A DNA stretch of 64,000 nucleotides from Geomonas anaerohicana (lineage in GTDB: Bacteria; Desulfobacterota; Desulfuromonadia; Geobacterales; Geobacteraceae). A program made the translations under genes and the position numbers. The notes under the pieces are model-generated. The model worked only from the letters and a program-made list of their open reading frames with translations. It had not been told where the DNA came from and searched no databases. The DNA is taken from NCBI RefSeq assembly GCF_016458305.1, contig NZ_JAEMHL010000003.1, forward strand, positions 558,001-622,000, read 5' to 3'. Positions 5,124 to 15,215 of this stretch are shown here, piece by piece (position 1 is the first letter of the stretch; each line of letters opens with the position of its first letter).

Positions 5124-7880
5124 TCAGTTGTGCGCTAGTTTCTGAGCTTCCTTGGCGTTGGCTTGGAAAATGTTGGCCACTTCGAATATAAGGTTCAGCG
5201 TCCCCCGATAGCCTACCCACATCTTGTGATGCGCTCCGAGTCGGTCGAATACAGGCATTCCCGTCCGCAGATGGGCGCCGATTCCCAGTTTTTTCGCGGC
5301 CTGCCTCCCGTTGGAGTTGGCGACCAGCAGATCGGCTCCAGCCGCAGTCCGTTCCAGGTCTTCGAGATCCCCGACGAACAGGTTCTCAACCGGTAATTGG
5401 TCAAGTCCCCGGGTCCTGGTAGCCGCAATGGCAACCTGGATGTCGCAGCCGAGCCCGGCGAGGAAAGTGGTCATCCCCTTCAGATGATCCGCCTCCAGGG
5501 CGAGCGCGATCTTCTTCTGGCCGAACTGGTAGTGGCAGTCCACCATGGCATCCATGAGGCGGCTTCTCCAGCGTCGGAACTTATCCGGAATCGGCCTGCC
5601 GGCAATCGCAGAGAGCGTGGTCATCAAATGATCTGACTCGACAAGGCCGGTGATCGAGGTGAAGCCGTAGCTCGGGATGCCGAACCTTTCTTTGAGAATG
5701 GTGGCGGCGTCGGCCAGCGAATCACCAAAGTACATGGTGGCGACGCTTCTTCCCGCGGACTTGATCCGCTCGATGCTGACCCCTCCGGTGGACAGGGCCG
5801 AAACTGTGGCATCGATATGGCCGTCCAGGGCATTGGATATGTCGGGAATCACCACCGGATCAAGGCCGAAACCACGGCAGATCTCCGCAATTTCTTCGAT
5901 CTCGGCGGGAGTTAACTGGCACCCGGGTAGGATACTTACCTGCCCAGGTATTGAGATGCCTCCTTCCGGCACGGTTGCGACGATCGCTTCGACTGCGGCG
6001 GCATAACCTTCCTGCATCGAGCCGCAGTAATCCGGGGTGGAAGCGTGGATAACGGGGATGTCATCGTGTTCGGGGTGGGCTTCTCTGAACTGCACGATCG
6101 CGCTTCTCACGTCGTCGCCCATGGTTTCGGTCAGGCCGGTGGTCATGACCCCGACTACGTCGGGCTTGAATTTCTCCATGACCCGGTTCAGGCCGATCTT
6201 CACGTTCTCCCAACCGCCGAAGATGGCGGCATCCTCGCTCATGCTGGTCGAGTTGAGCGCAATGGACTCCTTGAAGTGCCGGGAGAGTTGCAGCCTGATG
6301 AAGGTGGAACACCCCTGGGCGCCGTGCAAGAGGCCCAGCATGCCGTCGATGCCGAGATAGGCCAGCGTCGCGCCCAGCGCCGGTGAGTTCTTCTGCGGGT
6401 TCACCGTCGCGTTCTTGGTGGGCACCTTGACCCGTGAACCTTTCATCTCGATGGCCGCAAACGCAGCCGCGTGCCCCGCTGTTACGGCCAGATCCGCTTC
6501 CAGCGCAGCGGCATCCTTCTCCCAGGGGGCTTTGCCATTGAGAGCAGGCCAGATCGGGTTGTTCACCGTCAAGTCGAGCTGCTTGGCGAAGGTGACCATA
6601 CCGGCGTATCCGGCATAGGGATGCGAGCGGCCGTGGTTGATATCAAGGAACGGGGTCTTGGTCTTCAGGGCGAGGAACTTGGTCTTGCCGCCCGCCACGA
6701 TCAGGTCGGGGAGCTTGTCGTACATGACCGAGAGCAGGCCCGCCGTGCTGGTGTCGGAGATGATGGAGGCATCCTCGTGCATCAGCGCCTTCATCCGGTA
6801 GAAGTCCTCCAGGGTGGAGTTCTGGGTCCCGGCGGCAAGGATCTCGACGCCCAACTCGGCAAGCGCGTTGACCATGGACCAGGTCTTTACTCCGCCGGTG
6901 AAGAGCACCGCCCTCTTCCCTTCCAAGCGGGCCCGGTAGGGAGCAAGTTCGGCGCGGCAGGCAGCCTCGCATTCGGTTATGAGCTTCTCCACGCGATCCT
7001 GCATCACCCGCTTTTCCAGGCCGTTCACCCGGTCGTCCAACTCGCGCGCGATGTCCCGTAGCGCCTTGGCCACGTCGGTCATGCCGTAGAAGGATTCCTC
7101 GAGGTACGGGATGCCGTAGTTCTTCTGCATCTTCTTGGCGAGGTTGGTCAGGCTCTTGGAACAGACGATGACGTTCAGCTTGGCGCGGTGTGCGTAGCGC
7201 AGGTCCTCGAACTTGGAGTCACCACTGATGCAGGAAAGAACGCGAATCCCTAGTCGATCAAAGAGCGGCAGCATCCCCCACAGGTCGCCGGCGATGTTGT
7301 ATTCGCCGATCAGGTTGATGTCGTAGTCCGTGGTGTACTCCGGCTCGGCGGTCCCGATCACGTATTTGAAAAGGGTTTCGCCCGCAAGACGGTTGCCGAT
7401 GTTCTTGTCGCCGATGAAGCCGGGCGTGTTGACCGGGATCACCGGGATGTTCACCTTATCCCTGGCGGCATTGCAGACGGCCTCGATATCGTCGCCGGTC
7501 ATGGAAGTAACGCAGGTGGCATAGACGAAGATCGCATTTGCCTCCGGATAGCGCGCCGCCAGTTCCTGGATGGCGCGGTACAGCTTCTTCTCGCCGCCGA
7601 AGATCACGTCGTTTTGCAGCATCTCCGTGGTGAAGCCGCGGCGGTAGATCTGGGAATCCGAGGAGCGTGCCCCGCGGTTGTCCCAGGAATTGCCGGCGCA
7701 GGCGATGGGGCCGTGCACCAGGTGGATGACGTCGGTGATGGGCATGAGGACCACGCGCGCGCCGTCATAGGCGCAGCTTCGTTCCGTCCCCTCACCCGGT
7801 TCGGACTTCTTGCAAAACTTGGGAGCCCCAGCGTCGTGTGTGTCGCAGTCTGTCGTGTCGTACCAATCCGGCTTCGCCAT
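5124..7880 (-). CDS. nifEN: NifEN fusion, FeMo-cofactor maturation scaffold
   Basis: A single 918-residue protein contains NifE (about 1-455) and NifN (about 485-918), normally two proteins forming the alpha2beta2 scaffold on which NifB-co is matured with Mo and homocitrate. NifE-type features are CAYDGARVVLMPITDVIHLVHGP, SWDNRG and YATCVTSMTGDD. The NifN half starts at about KNATVNPQKNSPALGA and has LHGAQGCSTFIRL and TTGLTETMGDD. The linker (about 456-485) is Ala-rich. No stop or frameshift separates the halves, and the same fusion is known in Geobacter. Shine-Dalgarno AAAGGAGG precedes the ATG. It follows nifK by 138 bases containing a long inverted repeat. Confidence 0.97.
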   Translation of the reverse strand: MAKPDWYDTTDCDTHDAGAPKFCKKSEPGEGTERSCAYDGARVVLMPITDVIHLVHGPIACAGNSWDNRGARSSDSQIYRRGFTTEMLQNDVIFGGEKKLYRAIQELAARYPEANAIFVYATCVTSMTGDDIEAVCNAARDKVNIPVIPVNTPGFIGDKNIGNRLAGETLFKYVIGTAEPEYTTDYDINLIGEYNIAGDLWGMLPLFDRLGIRVLSCISGDSKFEDLRYAHRAKLNVIVCSKSLTNLAKKMQKNYGIPYLEESFYGMTDVAKALRDIARELDDRVNGLEKRVMQDRVEKLITECEAACRAELAPYRARLEGKRAVLFTGGVKTWSMVNALAELGVEILAAGTQNSTLEDFYRMKALMHEDASIISDTSTAGLLSVMYDKLPDLIVAGGKTKFLALKTKTPFLDINHGRSHPYAGYAGMVTFAKQLDLTVNNPIWPALNGKAPWEKDAAALEADLAVTAGHAAAFAAIEMKGSRVKVPTKNATVNPQKNSPALGATLAYLGIDGMLGLLHGAQGCSTFIRLQLSRHFKESIALNSTSMSEDAAIFGGWENVKIGLNRVMEKFKPDVVGVMTTGLTETMGDDVRSAIVQFREAHPEHDDIPVIHASTPDYCGSMQEGYAAAVEAIVATVPEGGISIPGQVSILPGCQLTPAEIEEIAEICRGFGLDPVVIPDISNALDGHIDATVSALSTGGVSIERIKSAGRSVATMYFGDSLADAATILKERFGIPSYGFTSITGLVESDHLMTTLSAIAGRPIPDKFRRWRSRLMDAMVDCHYQFGQKKIALALEADHLKGMTTFLAGLGCDIQVAIAATRTRGLDQLPVENLFVGDLEDLERTAAGADLLVANSNGRQAAKKLGIGAHLRTGMPVFDRLGAHHKMWVGYRGTLNLIFEVANIFQANAKEAQKLAHN

Positions 7881-7907
7881 TGGAGCCTCCTTTAGAAGCG
7901 GTAAAAG

Positions 7908-8016
7908 CAGGGGCTAGGGATTAGGGACTAGGGGCTAGTAAAGTCAAAACCCTTCACGCTGCTGGCAGAGCGAGAGAGATGTTACCAGTCCCTAGCCCCC
8001 AGCCCCTAGTCCCTGT
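7908..8016. repeat. Long inverted repeat in the nifK-nifEN gap
   Basis: Arms at 7908-7941 and 7983-8016 pair over about 34 bases. On the nif transcript the few mismatches fall as G/A differences that still give G-U pairs, so a long RNA stem can form. The arms are built from permuted GGGGCTAGGGACTAGG units. It could mark an RNA processing or stability boundary between nifHDK and nifEN; that role is inferred. Confidence 0.75.
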
Positions 8017-8018
8017 TT

Positions 8019-9488
8019 TTATCTCATCATCTCGAAGTGACGCTCATCGCAGGTTTCGTCGGTCACGTCGATGAACTTGTTGCAGATGGTGGACATCATG
8101 TTCATGACTCCCTGGTAGCCGATCAGCGGTTCGCGGTGCAGGTTGACCCTGTCGAAGATCGGGAATCCGAAGCGGAACAGCGGCACCTTGGCGTCACGTG
8201 CGGCGAACTTGCCGTGGGTGTCGCCGATGATGGCGTCCACCGGCTCGGTCATCACCAGGCTGCGCAGGTGCCACAGGTCCTTGTTGATGTAGACCTTCCC
8301 TTCCTTGCCGAACGGGGAGGAGTCAAGCAGCGCCTGCAGCTCTTTCTCAAGCTTCTTGGTCCCCTTGGAGCAGAGCACGTGGGTCGGCTTGGCACCCACC
8401 TCGAGCAGGAAGGAAACCAGGCCGAGCAGGTAATCGGGATCGCCGTAGACGGCGAACTTCTTACCGTGGATGTACTGGTGGGCGTCGGTCATGAGGTCGA
8501 CTGCGCGCCCGCGCTCCTCCTTCAGCGACGCCGGGATCGGCTTGCCGGTGAGCTCGGAGAGTTTCAGCAGGAAGGCGTCGGTCTTGGCGATGCCAAAGGG
8601 CATCGGGGTGCTGGCATGCGCGCCGGAGTAGTTGTCCTTGAGCCAGGCGTAGGTCTTGGCGGTGGAGTACGTCCCCAAGGCCAGGGTAACCTTGCCATTG
8701 ACCGAGTCGGCAGCGTCTTCGAGCTTGGTCCCGCCGGGGTACGGGCGGTAGGTGCCGTCGTTGGGGGAGTCGAATACTTCGGAGATGTCGGCCAGTACCG
8801 TATAGGGGATGCCGAAGGCTTCAAGGATCCTCTTGTACTCCCTGATGTTGCCGGTGTTGGCATCGAAGCCGGGAAGAAGGTTCAGCTTGCCGGTGCAGCG
8901 CCCTTCCACCTTCTTCCCCTCGGTCAGGGTCTGCAGGATGGCGAGCAGCATGGCGTCGTAGCCGTGGATGTGCGAGCCGTTGAAGCTCGGGGTGTTGGCG
9001 TACGGGATCGGGAGATCATTGGGCACGAACCCTTTGATACGAGCGTTCTTGATGAACGCGGTCAGGTCGTCGCCGATGATCTCCGGCATGCAGGAGGTAA
9101 AGACCGAGATCATCTTGGGCTTGTAGAGCTTGTAGCTGTTTTCGAGCCCCTCGTGCAGGTTGTTCTGGCCGCCGAACACGGCGCCGTCCTCGGTCATCGC
9201 ATCGGAGACCGCCGGAGCCGGCTCGCGGAAGTGACGGTTCAACGTCGAGCGGTAGTAGGAGGCGCACCCCTGGGAGCCGTGCACGAAAGGAAGACTCCCC
9301 TCGAAGCCGTGGGCGGCGAGTTCCGCGCCCAGCGGCTGGCAGGCGTGGGCCGGGTTGATCACCAGAGCCTGGCGCGCGAAGTTCTTTTCCTTGTACTCCT
9401 CGGTATTGATCCAGGCCGCAACCCTCTTCACTTCGGATTCAGGGGTCTCGGTGACCGGCTTGACTTTTAGTCCAAGATTGTTTGCCAT
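8019..9488 (-). CDS. nifK: Nitrogenase molybdenum-iron protein beta subunit NifK
   Basis: NifK forms the alpha2beta2 MoFe protein with NifD and shares the P-cluster. The three P-cluster cysteines are visible: C50 (HACQPLGAE), C75 (GSQGCASYYR) and C133 (FTSCMPEIIGDD). At 489 residues it lacks the N-terminal extension of about 30 residues of Azotobacter NifK, and so is of the shorter type. It is the third gene of nifHDK, on the same strand, 196 bases downstream of nifD across a GC-rich repeat. Shine-Dalgarno AAAGGAG precedes the ATG. Confidence 0.98.
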   Translation of the reverse strand: MANNLGLKVKPVTETPESEVKRVAAWINTEEYKEKNFARQALVINPAHACQPLGAELAAHGFEGSLPFVHGSQGCASYYRSTLNRHFREPAPAVSDAMTEDGAVFGGQNNLHEGLENSYKLYKPKMISVFTSCMPEIIGDDLTAFIKNARIKGFVPNDLPIPYANTPSFNGSHIHGYDAMLLAILQTLTEGKKVEGRCTGKLNLLPGFDANTGNIREYKRILEAFGIPYTVLADISEVFDSPNDGTYRPYPGGTKLEDAADSVNGKVTLALGTYSTAKTYAWLKDNYSGAHASTPMPFGIAKTDAFLLKLSELTGKPIPASLKEERGRAVDLMTDAHQYIHGKKFAVYGDPDYLLGLVSFLLEVGAKPTHVLCSKGTKKLEKELQALLDSSPFGKEGKVYINKDLWHLRSLVMTEPVDAIIGDTHGKFAARDAKVPLFRFGFPIFDRVNLHREPLIGYQGVMNMMSTICNKFIDVTDETCDERHFEMMR

Positions 9489-9572
9489 TGCATATCTCCT
9501 TTGGCGGGAGACTCATCCGTCACACCGCCATCTGTGGTTATCTACATCTGCATCGAACGCATGAGCGGTTAT

Positions 9573-9660
9573 CGCTCCTTCCCCCGGAGGGGGGAGGCTG
9601 GGAGGGGGGAAAGCCTGATATCCCCCTCCCTAGCCCTCCCCCTCCGGGGGAGGGAACTCT
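9573..9660. repeat. GC-rich palindromic intergenic repeat in the nifD-nifK gap
   Basis: CCCCCGGAGGGGGGAGG and its inverted partner CCCTCCCCCTCCGGGGGAGGG flank about 40 bases. It belongs to the same loose family as the elements at 3887 and 18910-18952. Confidence 0.7.
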
Positions 9661-9684
9661 CTGGGGAGGGACTGAACCCTGGGC

Positions 9685-11130
9685 TTAGAACGGCGCCTCG
9701 ACCAGCTTCCAGGTCGGACTGTTGACCGCCATGTCGATGTCGCGGGCGAAGATGGGGAATCCCTTGTAACCGTGGTACGGCCCGGAGTAATCCCAGCTGT
9801 GCATCTGACGGAACGGGATGGCCATCTTCTGGAACAGGTACTTCTCCTTGATGCCCGAGCCGATCAGGTCCGGCTTCAGGATGTGGGCGAAGTGCTCCAT
9901 CTCGATCTCGGAGGCGTCGTCGTAGACCACCGTGGCGTCAGGCATCTCGGATGCAGTCCGGTCGTAGTCGTCGGTGTGGGCGAACTCGTAGCCGGAACCG
10001 ACGCAGGTCATGCCCAGATCCTCGTAGGCATTGATGGTGTGGCGGGGGCGCAGGCCGCCCACGTAGAGCATCACCTTCTTGCCGTCCAGGCGCGGCTTGT
10101 ACTCCTCGATGATCGCCTGCATCTGCGGATCGTACTTGGCGATGACCGCCTCGACCTTGGCCTTGATGTTGTCATCGAAGAGCTCCGCCAGTTTCCTCAG
10201 GCTCTCCCTGATCTTGGTCGGCCCGAAGAAGTTGAGCTCGATCCAGGGGATGCCGTATTTCTCCTCCATAACCTTGCACATGTAGTTCATGGAGCGGTAG
10301 CAGTGGATCACGTTCAGCTTCACCTGGTGAGTGGCCGCGATGCGGTCCATCTCGCCGTCGCCGGTCCAGACCGCCTTGACGTTGAAGCCGCACTCCTCCA
10401 GAAGGGGCTTGGTGGACCAGGCGTCGCCGCCGATGTTGTACTCGCCGATCAGCGCGATATCGTAGGGGCCGATCGGGTCCGGGAACTCGCGGGTCTCGAT
10501 GATGTAGTCGCGGATGGTGTCGTTGGAGATGTGGTGCCCGAGTGACTGGGAAACGCCGCGGAAACCCTCGCAGTTGCAGGGGATGACCGGGATGTCCAGC
10601 TCCTTCGCGGCGACCTTGGCGACCTGGTTGATGTCGTCGCCGATCAGGCCGACCGGGCATTCCGAGAGAACCGAGATCCCCTTGGCCAGCGGGAAGAGGT
10701 CCTTCGCTTCCTGGAGCAGGGTGGCGAGTTTCTTGTCGCCGCCGTAGACGACGTCCTTCTCCTGGAAGTCGGAGGTGAACTGCATCGGGAAGCTGTTGAC
10801 GCCGGTGATGCCGCTCATGAGGTTGCGCCGGGTACCCCAGGAGTACCAGCCGCAGCCGACCGGGCCGTGCGATACGTGCACCATGTCGCGGATCGGGCCC
10901 CAAACTACCCCTTTGGCGCCTGCGTAGGCGCAGCCGCGGGCGCTCATCACCCCGGGGACGGTCTTCTTGTTGGACTTGACGCAGGCCGAACCCGAGGCCT
11001 GGTCGTTGGGAGCAAGGTGCGCGGCGCGCTTTTTCTTGCCCTTCTCAGGATAGAGTTCCAGGACCTCGTCGATCATCGCCTGGGTCGACTCTTTGGTGAT
11101 TCCTTCTACGGTCTTTATTTCAGTGGACAT
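9685..11130 (-). CDS. nifD: Nitrogenase molybdenum-iron protein alpha subunit NifD
   Basis: NifD carries FeMo-co and the other P-cluster ligands. P-cluster cysteines are in [22 protein letters not shown] and [11 protein letters not shown]. The two FeMo-co ligands are the Cys of HCYRSMNYM and the His of [14 protein letters not shown]. These identify a molybdenum nitrogenase. The frame is open 62 codons further upstream through the intergenic repeat, but the real start is the ATG at 11130 with GGAGGAAAT immediately before it, giving 481 residues, usual for the family. It lies 191 bases downstream of nifH. Confidence 0.98.
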   Translation of the reverse strand: MSTEIKTVEGITKESTQAMIDEVLELYPEKGKKKRAAHLAPNDQASGSACVKSNKKTVPGVMSARGCAYAGAKGVVWGPIRDMVHVSHGPVGCGWYSWGTRRNLMSGITGVNSFPMQFTSDFQEKDVVYGGDKKLATLLQEAKDLFPLAKGISVLSECPVGLIGDDINQVAKVAAKELDIPVIPCNCEGFRGVSQSLGHHISNDTIRDYIIETREFPDPIGPYDIALIGEYNIGGDAWSTKPLLEECGFNVKAVWTGDGEMDRIAATHQVKLNVIHCYRSMNYMCKVMEEKYGIPWIELNFFGPTKIRESLRKLAELFDDNIKAKVEAVIAKYDPQMQAIIEEYKPRLDGKKVMLYVGGLRPRHTINAYEDLGMTCVGSGYEFAHTDDYDRTASEMPDATVVYDDASEIEMEHFAHILKPDLIGSGIKEKYLFQKMAIPFRQMHSWDYSGPYHGYKGFPIFARDIDMAVNSPTWKLVEAPF

Positions 11131-11167
11131 ATTTCCTCCAGCTCCGGTTGCCCGGGCTCGCGGTTGA

Positions 11168-11310
11168 TTGATAATCCCCTCTCCCCTTGCTACAGCCCCC
11201 TCGCCCTCCGGGAGAGGGTTGCCGAAGGCCGGGTGAGGGCGTTGGCAGAAGCGAGATGGCTGCGGGAGCTTGCCCTCTACCGCCCCTCTCTCAGAGGGAG
11301 AGGGAGGTAG
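11168..11310. repeat. GC-rich palindromic intergenic repeat in the nifH-nifD gap
   Basis: Left module CCCCTCTCC...GGGAGAGGG...GGGTGAGGG and right module GCCCTCTACCGCCCCTCTC...GAGAGGG flank a short spacer. It is close in layout to the copies at 44629-44756 and 57556-57643, including the shared GGCCGGGTGAGGGCGT core. Confidence 0.75.
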
Positions 11311-11321
11311 AGACATCTGGC

Positions 11322-12381
<1,060 letters not shown>

Positions 12382-12388
<7 letters not shown>

Positions 12389-12427
12389 TTGCCTTCTTAC
12401 TCTAGTTGGAATACCTCGGTGTATCCC
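12382..12427 (-). promoter_or_regulatory. Tandem hairpins of an ANTAR antitermination site in the nifH leader
   Basis: P1 (12427-12408) is GGGAUAC-ACCGAG-GUAUUCC, a 7-bp stem including one G-U pair. P2 (12393-12382) is GGC-AAGGGC-GCC. Both have six-base loops with A at position 1 and G at position 4; they are separated by 14 nt. P2 uses bases of the terminator's 5' arm, so P2 and terminator exclude one another. The layout matches the nifB leader (987-1025) although the sequences differ, which argues for conserved function. Confidence 0.85.
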
Positions 12428-12449
12428 TATTCGGTTTTGATCTTACTCT

Positions 12450-12467
12450 TAGCAGCTACCGTGCCAA
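12450..12467 (-). promoter_or_regulatory. Sigma-54 promoter of the nifHDK operon
   Basis: TTGGCACGGTAGCTGCTA has the -24 GG and -12 GC separated by 10 bases. The predicted start is near 12440. The rest of the nifV-nifH gap (12468-12606) holds an inverted repeat TTTGT...ACAAA at about 12484-12507, too widely spaced for a standard NifA site. Confidence 0.85.
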
Positions 12468-12606
12468 CTTGTAAGTAGTTGCATTTGTGTCGATATATCG
12501 TTTACAAAGTATTAATTTCTTCTAGGGGCCGGCTTTGTGTCGAGGCAGCTGCCCAACTATTAGGCACTCAACCGTCGCCGGTTTGGCCGCACGGGGGTCT
12601 TGCGAC

Positions 12607-13749
12607 TTACGCCGCCAGCGAGACCGAGCGTGCCTGGTGCAGTTTGACCAGGTCCTTTGCCGCAAGCGGCCCTTTGATGCGCTGCGCGGTGCTCCTCACC
12701 AGGGCCATCAGATCCTGAGCCTCGTCGCGCGAGATGGGAATCCCGATCTGGCGATAGCTTTCCACGATGCCGTTGGTGCCGGAGTGCTTGCCTGCCACGA
12801 TATGCCTGGTGAGGCCGACCTCTTCAGGTGGAAACAACTCGTAGTTGCGCGGATCCTTCAGGACCCCGTCTGCATGCAGCCCGGACTCGTGCGAGAAAAC
12901 CTTTTCCCCCACCACAGCCTTCCAGGCCGGCACCTCGCGCTTGGAGGCACGTCCTACCAGCTTGGAAACTGCATGAAAGCGCCTGGTGTCGATGCCGACA
13001 TCGATGCCGCAGGCAACCTTGAGTGCCATGACCACCTCTTCCAGGGCAGCATTGCCGGCGCGCTCACCCAAACCGTTCACCGTCGTGCTGATGTAACGCG
13101 CCCCTCCCCTTACCCCGGCGAGAGCGTTGGCGGTGGCCAGTCCCAGGTCGTTGTGCGTGTGCACTTCGATATCCAACTCGGGGACCGCCGACTTCAGATA
13201 CGCCACCTTTTCATAGATAGCAAAGGGATCCTGGATGCCGAGCGTGTCGCAGTAGCGGAAGCGGTCGGCGCCGTGGTCGCGTGCGGTCCGCATCAACTCG
13301 ACCAGGAAGTTAACGTCGGCGCGGCTGGCGTCCTCGCCACCGACGCAGACATAGAGTCCCTTCCCCTTGGCGAAACCGAGGGCGCGCTTGAGCTGCTCTT
13401 TCACCCATTCTCTGCTCATGTTGATCTTGTGCTCGATCATGATGTCGGAAACGCTTAGCGAGATGTCAACGGCCTCTATGCCGCAGGCTATGCTCGCTTC
13501 GATGTCCGAAATAAGGGCACGGTTCCAGGTAATGAGGCGGGCCGACAGCCCCAGGTCGACCAGGGCCCGGATCGATGCGCGCTCCTCTTCGCCCATGGTG
13601 GGGATGCCGCACTCCAGTTCATGTACCCCCATCTGGTCCAGATGTCTGGCGATGGCGATCTTCTCGCGGGCGCTGAACACCACCCCTGCAGTCTGTTCAC
13701 CGTCGCGCAAGGTCGTGTCGCCGATGAATACCTTATTTTGCTCACCCAT
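12607..13749 (-). CDS. nifV: Homocitrate synthase NifV
   Basis: NifV condenses acetyl-CoA with 2-oxoglutarate to give homocitrate, the organic ligand of FeMo-co. The 380-residue protein has the DmpG/LeuA-type TIM-barrel signatures: DTTLRDGEQTAGVVF near the N-terminus (catalytic Arg-Asp and a metal Asp), VHTHNDLGLATANALAG (metal His-x-His) and NGLGERAGNAALEEV. The frame opens 75 codons earlier, but the ATG at 13749 follows GGAGGGAGG and is the true start. It is upstream of nifH on the same strand but has its own sigma-54 promoter. 2-Isopropylmalate synthase is unlikely given length and context. Confidence 0.93.
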   Translation of the reverse strand: MGEQNKVFIGDTTLRDGEQTAGVVFSAREKIAIARHLDQMGVHELECGIPTMGEEERASIRALVDLGLSARLITWNRALISDIEASIACGIEAVDISLSVSDIMIEHKINMSREWVKEQLKRALGFAKGKGLYVCVGGEDASRADVNFLVELMRTARDHGADRFRYCDTLGIQDPFAIYEKVAYLKSAVPELDIEVHTHNDLGLATANALAGVRGGARYISTTVNGLGERAGNAALEEVVMALKVACGIDVGIDTRRFHAVSKLVGRASKREVPAWKAVVGEKVFSHESGLHADGVLKDPRNYELFPPEEVGLTRHIVAGKHSGTNGIVESYRQIGIPISRDEAQDLMALVRSTAQRIKGPLAAKDLVKLHQARSVSLAA

Positions 13750-13832
13750 GCCGCCTCCCTCCGAAGCAAATGCTTCGTGCACAAAGCGTAGCGGGCGCCG
13801 TTGCCCTTGTTCCCTGCGATTACGGACCAGAG

Positions 13833-13848
13833 AGCAGGAGCTGTGCCA
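13833..13848 (-). promoter_or_regulatory. Sigma-54 promoter of nifV
   Basis: The minus strand reads CTGGCACAGCTCCTGCTCT, with GG and GC 10 bases apart. The predicted start near 13822 gives a leader of about 73 nt. That leader contains a perfect palindrome CGAAGCATTTGCTTCG just before the Shine-Dalgarno, but no terminator. Confidence 0.8.
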
Positions 13849-14187
13849 GAAGAAAGGAAAGATTGGTATACGCAAGGCCTTCACCCCCCTAAGCGGCTGA
13901 TAATTCGGGGAAAAGCCGCTCCACAGACTGCGGCGTCCTTGGCCTGATACCGGCAGGGATGACTGGTAACACAAAGAGCAAGTCGCCTAATTTAGTGGCA
14001 GGAGCACCCCGGGCAGCGTGGACATGATTCCCTTATCTAGCGGCTGGTCGGGATCTTCTTTGGCAGGACTTCTTGCCGGTGATCGGCCTAGTTCATCTTT
14101 TTTCGTTGTTCATCATTAATGTCGATGCTATCCTGCTTCGTCTATGACTCTGAAATCATTACCGCAACTTGGACCAAGGAGGAAAAG
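13849..14187. other. Intergenic region between nifV and the lipoprotein gene
   Basis: Beyond the nifV promoter I see no gene. An A/T-rich patch near 14094-14120 may hold the promoter of the lipoprotein gene, but I cannot name its boxes. TTTGGCAGGACTTCTTGCC (about 14060) looks like a sigma-54 site but its spacing is one base too long. Confidence 0.35.
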
Positions 14188-15129
14188 ATGATCAAGAAGT
14201 TGGCCAACGTCATAACCGTGGTGATTATGCTGGCAGCGTTGGCAGGATGTGGCAGCGGAGGTGGAGATGGAACTGCGGGCTATACAGGAAAGACCGCTCC
14301 TACTGCTCTTACTACTAGCAATGCAACCGCAATGTCCCTCGACGTCGTCGACGGCCTGGGCAGCGTAACGTCTTTAGGGGGCATTGCCAAAGCCGTTTCC
14401 TCCACGCCGCAGGACTCCGTCTCCGTAAAGTCACTCACTGATGCAATTGAAGACAGCATTGCCTCGGTGGCACAGCAACCCTCTTTGGCTAAGACAGTCG
14501 CGCAAACAACCAGTGGAACCCAAAATGGTTACTCGGGGTCGTTCAGCTATGACGGCACCTATGACACAACAACAGGCAAGATTGCGGCGACCTTTACCTA
14601 CAACGCCTACCAGGCGACGGCGGACTCGGCCATCCTTTCAGGCAGTGTGTCCGTAAGCGGTACGATCCTCACGCTGAGAGGCGGCGGCATAGAGCGGCTC
14701 AGTATCGTCATTACCTCTCTGCAGATTGCAGAACCGGGTGGGCGTTACGGTTCTGACGCAGGGGTATTTACCACAGTAAAAGGCAGGATGACCATCGTCA
14801 ACGAAGGCGACAAAACCATTACGTTGTCGATGGTTTTCACCGACGGGGTAACCGGCAAGAGCTACTGGTACAAAGATTTCAGCACAGTGGTTTCCTATAG
14901 CACCACAACCATGTCGGGGACCTTCTACCACCCTGACAACGGTTACGTGATCCTGACCACCCTCACTCCTCTTGCCAACACGACCAACAGCTCTGGTGAT
15001 CCGACTTCAGGGGTGTTGTTGTTCACCGGCAGGAATGGATCAAAAGTTCGTCTCACCTATACCAATTCCGGGATCGGGTATCTGTTAGAACTCGATGCTT
15101 CAGGCACGGGTAGCTTCACAGCGTTATAA
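14188..15129 (+). CDS. Secreted lipoprotein of unknown function
   Basis: A 313-residue protein starts with a lipoprotein signal peptide, MIKKLANVITVVIMLAALAGC, whose lipobox Cys is followed by a Gly-rich tether. The remainder is Ser/Thr/Gly-rich with alternating hydrophobic positions, suggesting beta structure, and includes NGYSGSFSYDGTYDTTTGKI. I do not recognise a family. The ATG at 14188 is preceded by AAGGAGG; the frame opens 23 codons earlier without a site. A terminator follows, so it is probably transcribed alone. Membrane anchoring follows from the lipobox; which membrane is not shown. Confidence 0.75.
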   Translation: MIKKLANVITVVIMLAALAGCGSGGGDGTAGYTGKTAPTALTTSNATAMSLDVVDGLGSVTSLGGIAKAVSSTPQDSVSVKSLTDAIEDSIASVAQQPSLAKTVAQTTSGTQNGYSGSFSYDGTYDTTTGKIAATFTYNAYQATADSAILSGSVSVSGTILTLRGGGIERLSIVITSLQIAEPGGRYGSDAGVFTTVKGRMTIVNEGDKTITLSMVFTDGVTGKSYWYKDFSTVVSYSTTTMSGTFYHPDNGYVILTTLTPLANTTNSSGDPTSGVLLFTGRNGSKVRLTYTNSGIGYLLELDASGTGSFTAL

Positions 15130-15158
15130 TCACCTATGTTTGACAGGACGGTTGGACA

Positions 15159-15191
15159 GGAAGGGGTGCACTACCGCACCCCTTCCCTTTT
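15159..15191 (+). terminator. Terminator after the lipoprotein gene
   Basis: GGAAGGGGTGC, loop ACTACC, GCACCCCTTCC, then CTTTTCC. The stem is perfect over 11 bp. Confidence 0.85.
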
Positions 15192-15215
15192 CCGGATCAG
15201 GAGGGGCGAGTCAGC

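Noticed and set aside
4338-5138. A 266-codon plus-strand open frame over nifX and the 121-bp repeat
   Set aside because: It is antisense to nifX and runs through a non-coding dispersed repeat.
8037-9470. A 477-codon plus-strand open frame
   Set aside because: It is antisense to nifK and has no start context or recognisable domain.
12484-12507. TTTGT...ACAAA inverted repeat as a NifA upstream activator site
   Set aside because: The spacer is longer than the TGT-N10-ACA rule allows, and published Geobacter nif control does not rely on a classical NifA.
13793-13806. GGGC-AACGGC-GCCC hairpin in the nifV leader as an ANTAR site
   Set aside because: The loop matches, but there is no partner hairpin and no terminator, so I do not call it a functional antitermination site.
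14060-14078. TTTGGCAGGACTTCTTGCC as a sigma-54 promoter for the lipoprotein gene
   Set aside because: The spacing between GG and GC is 11, one base more than the strict 10 required.
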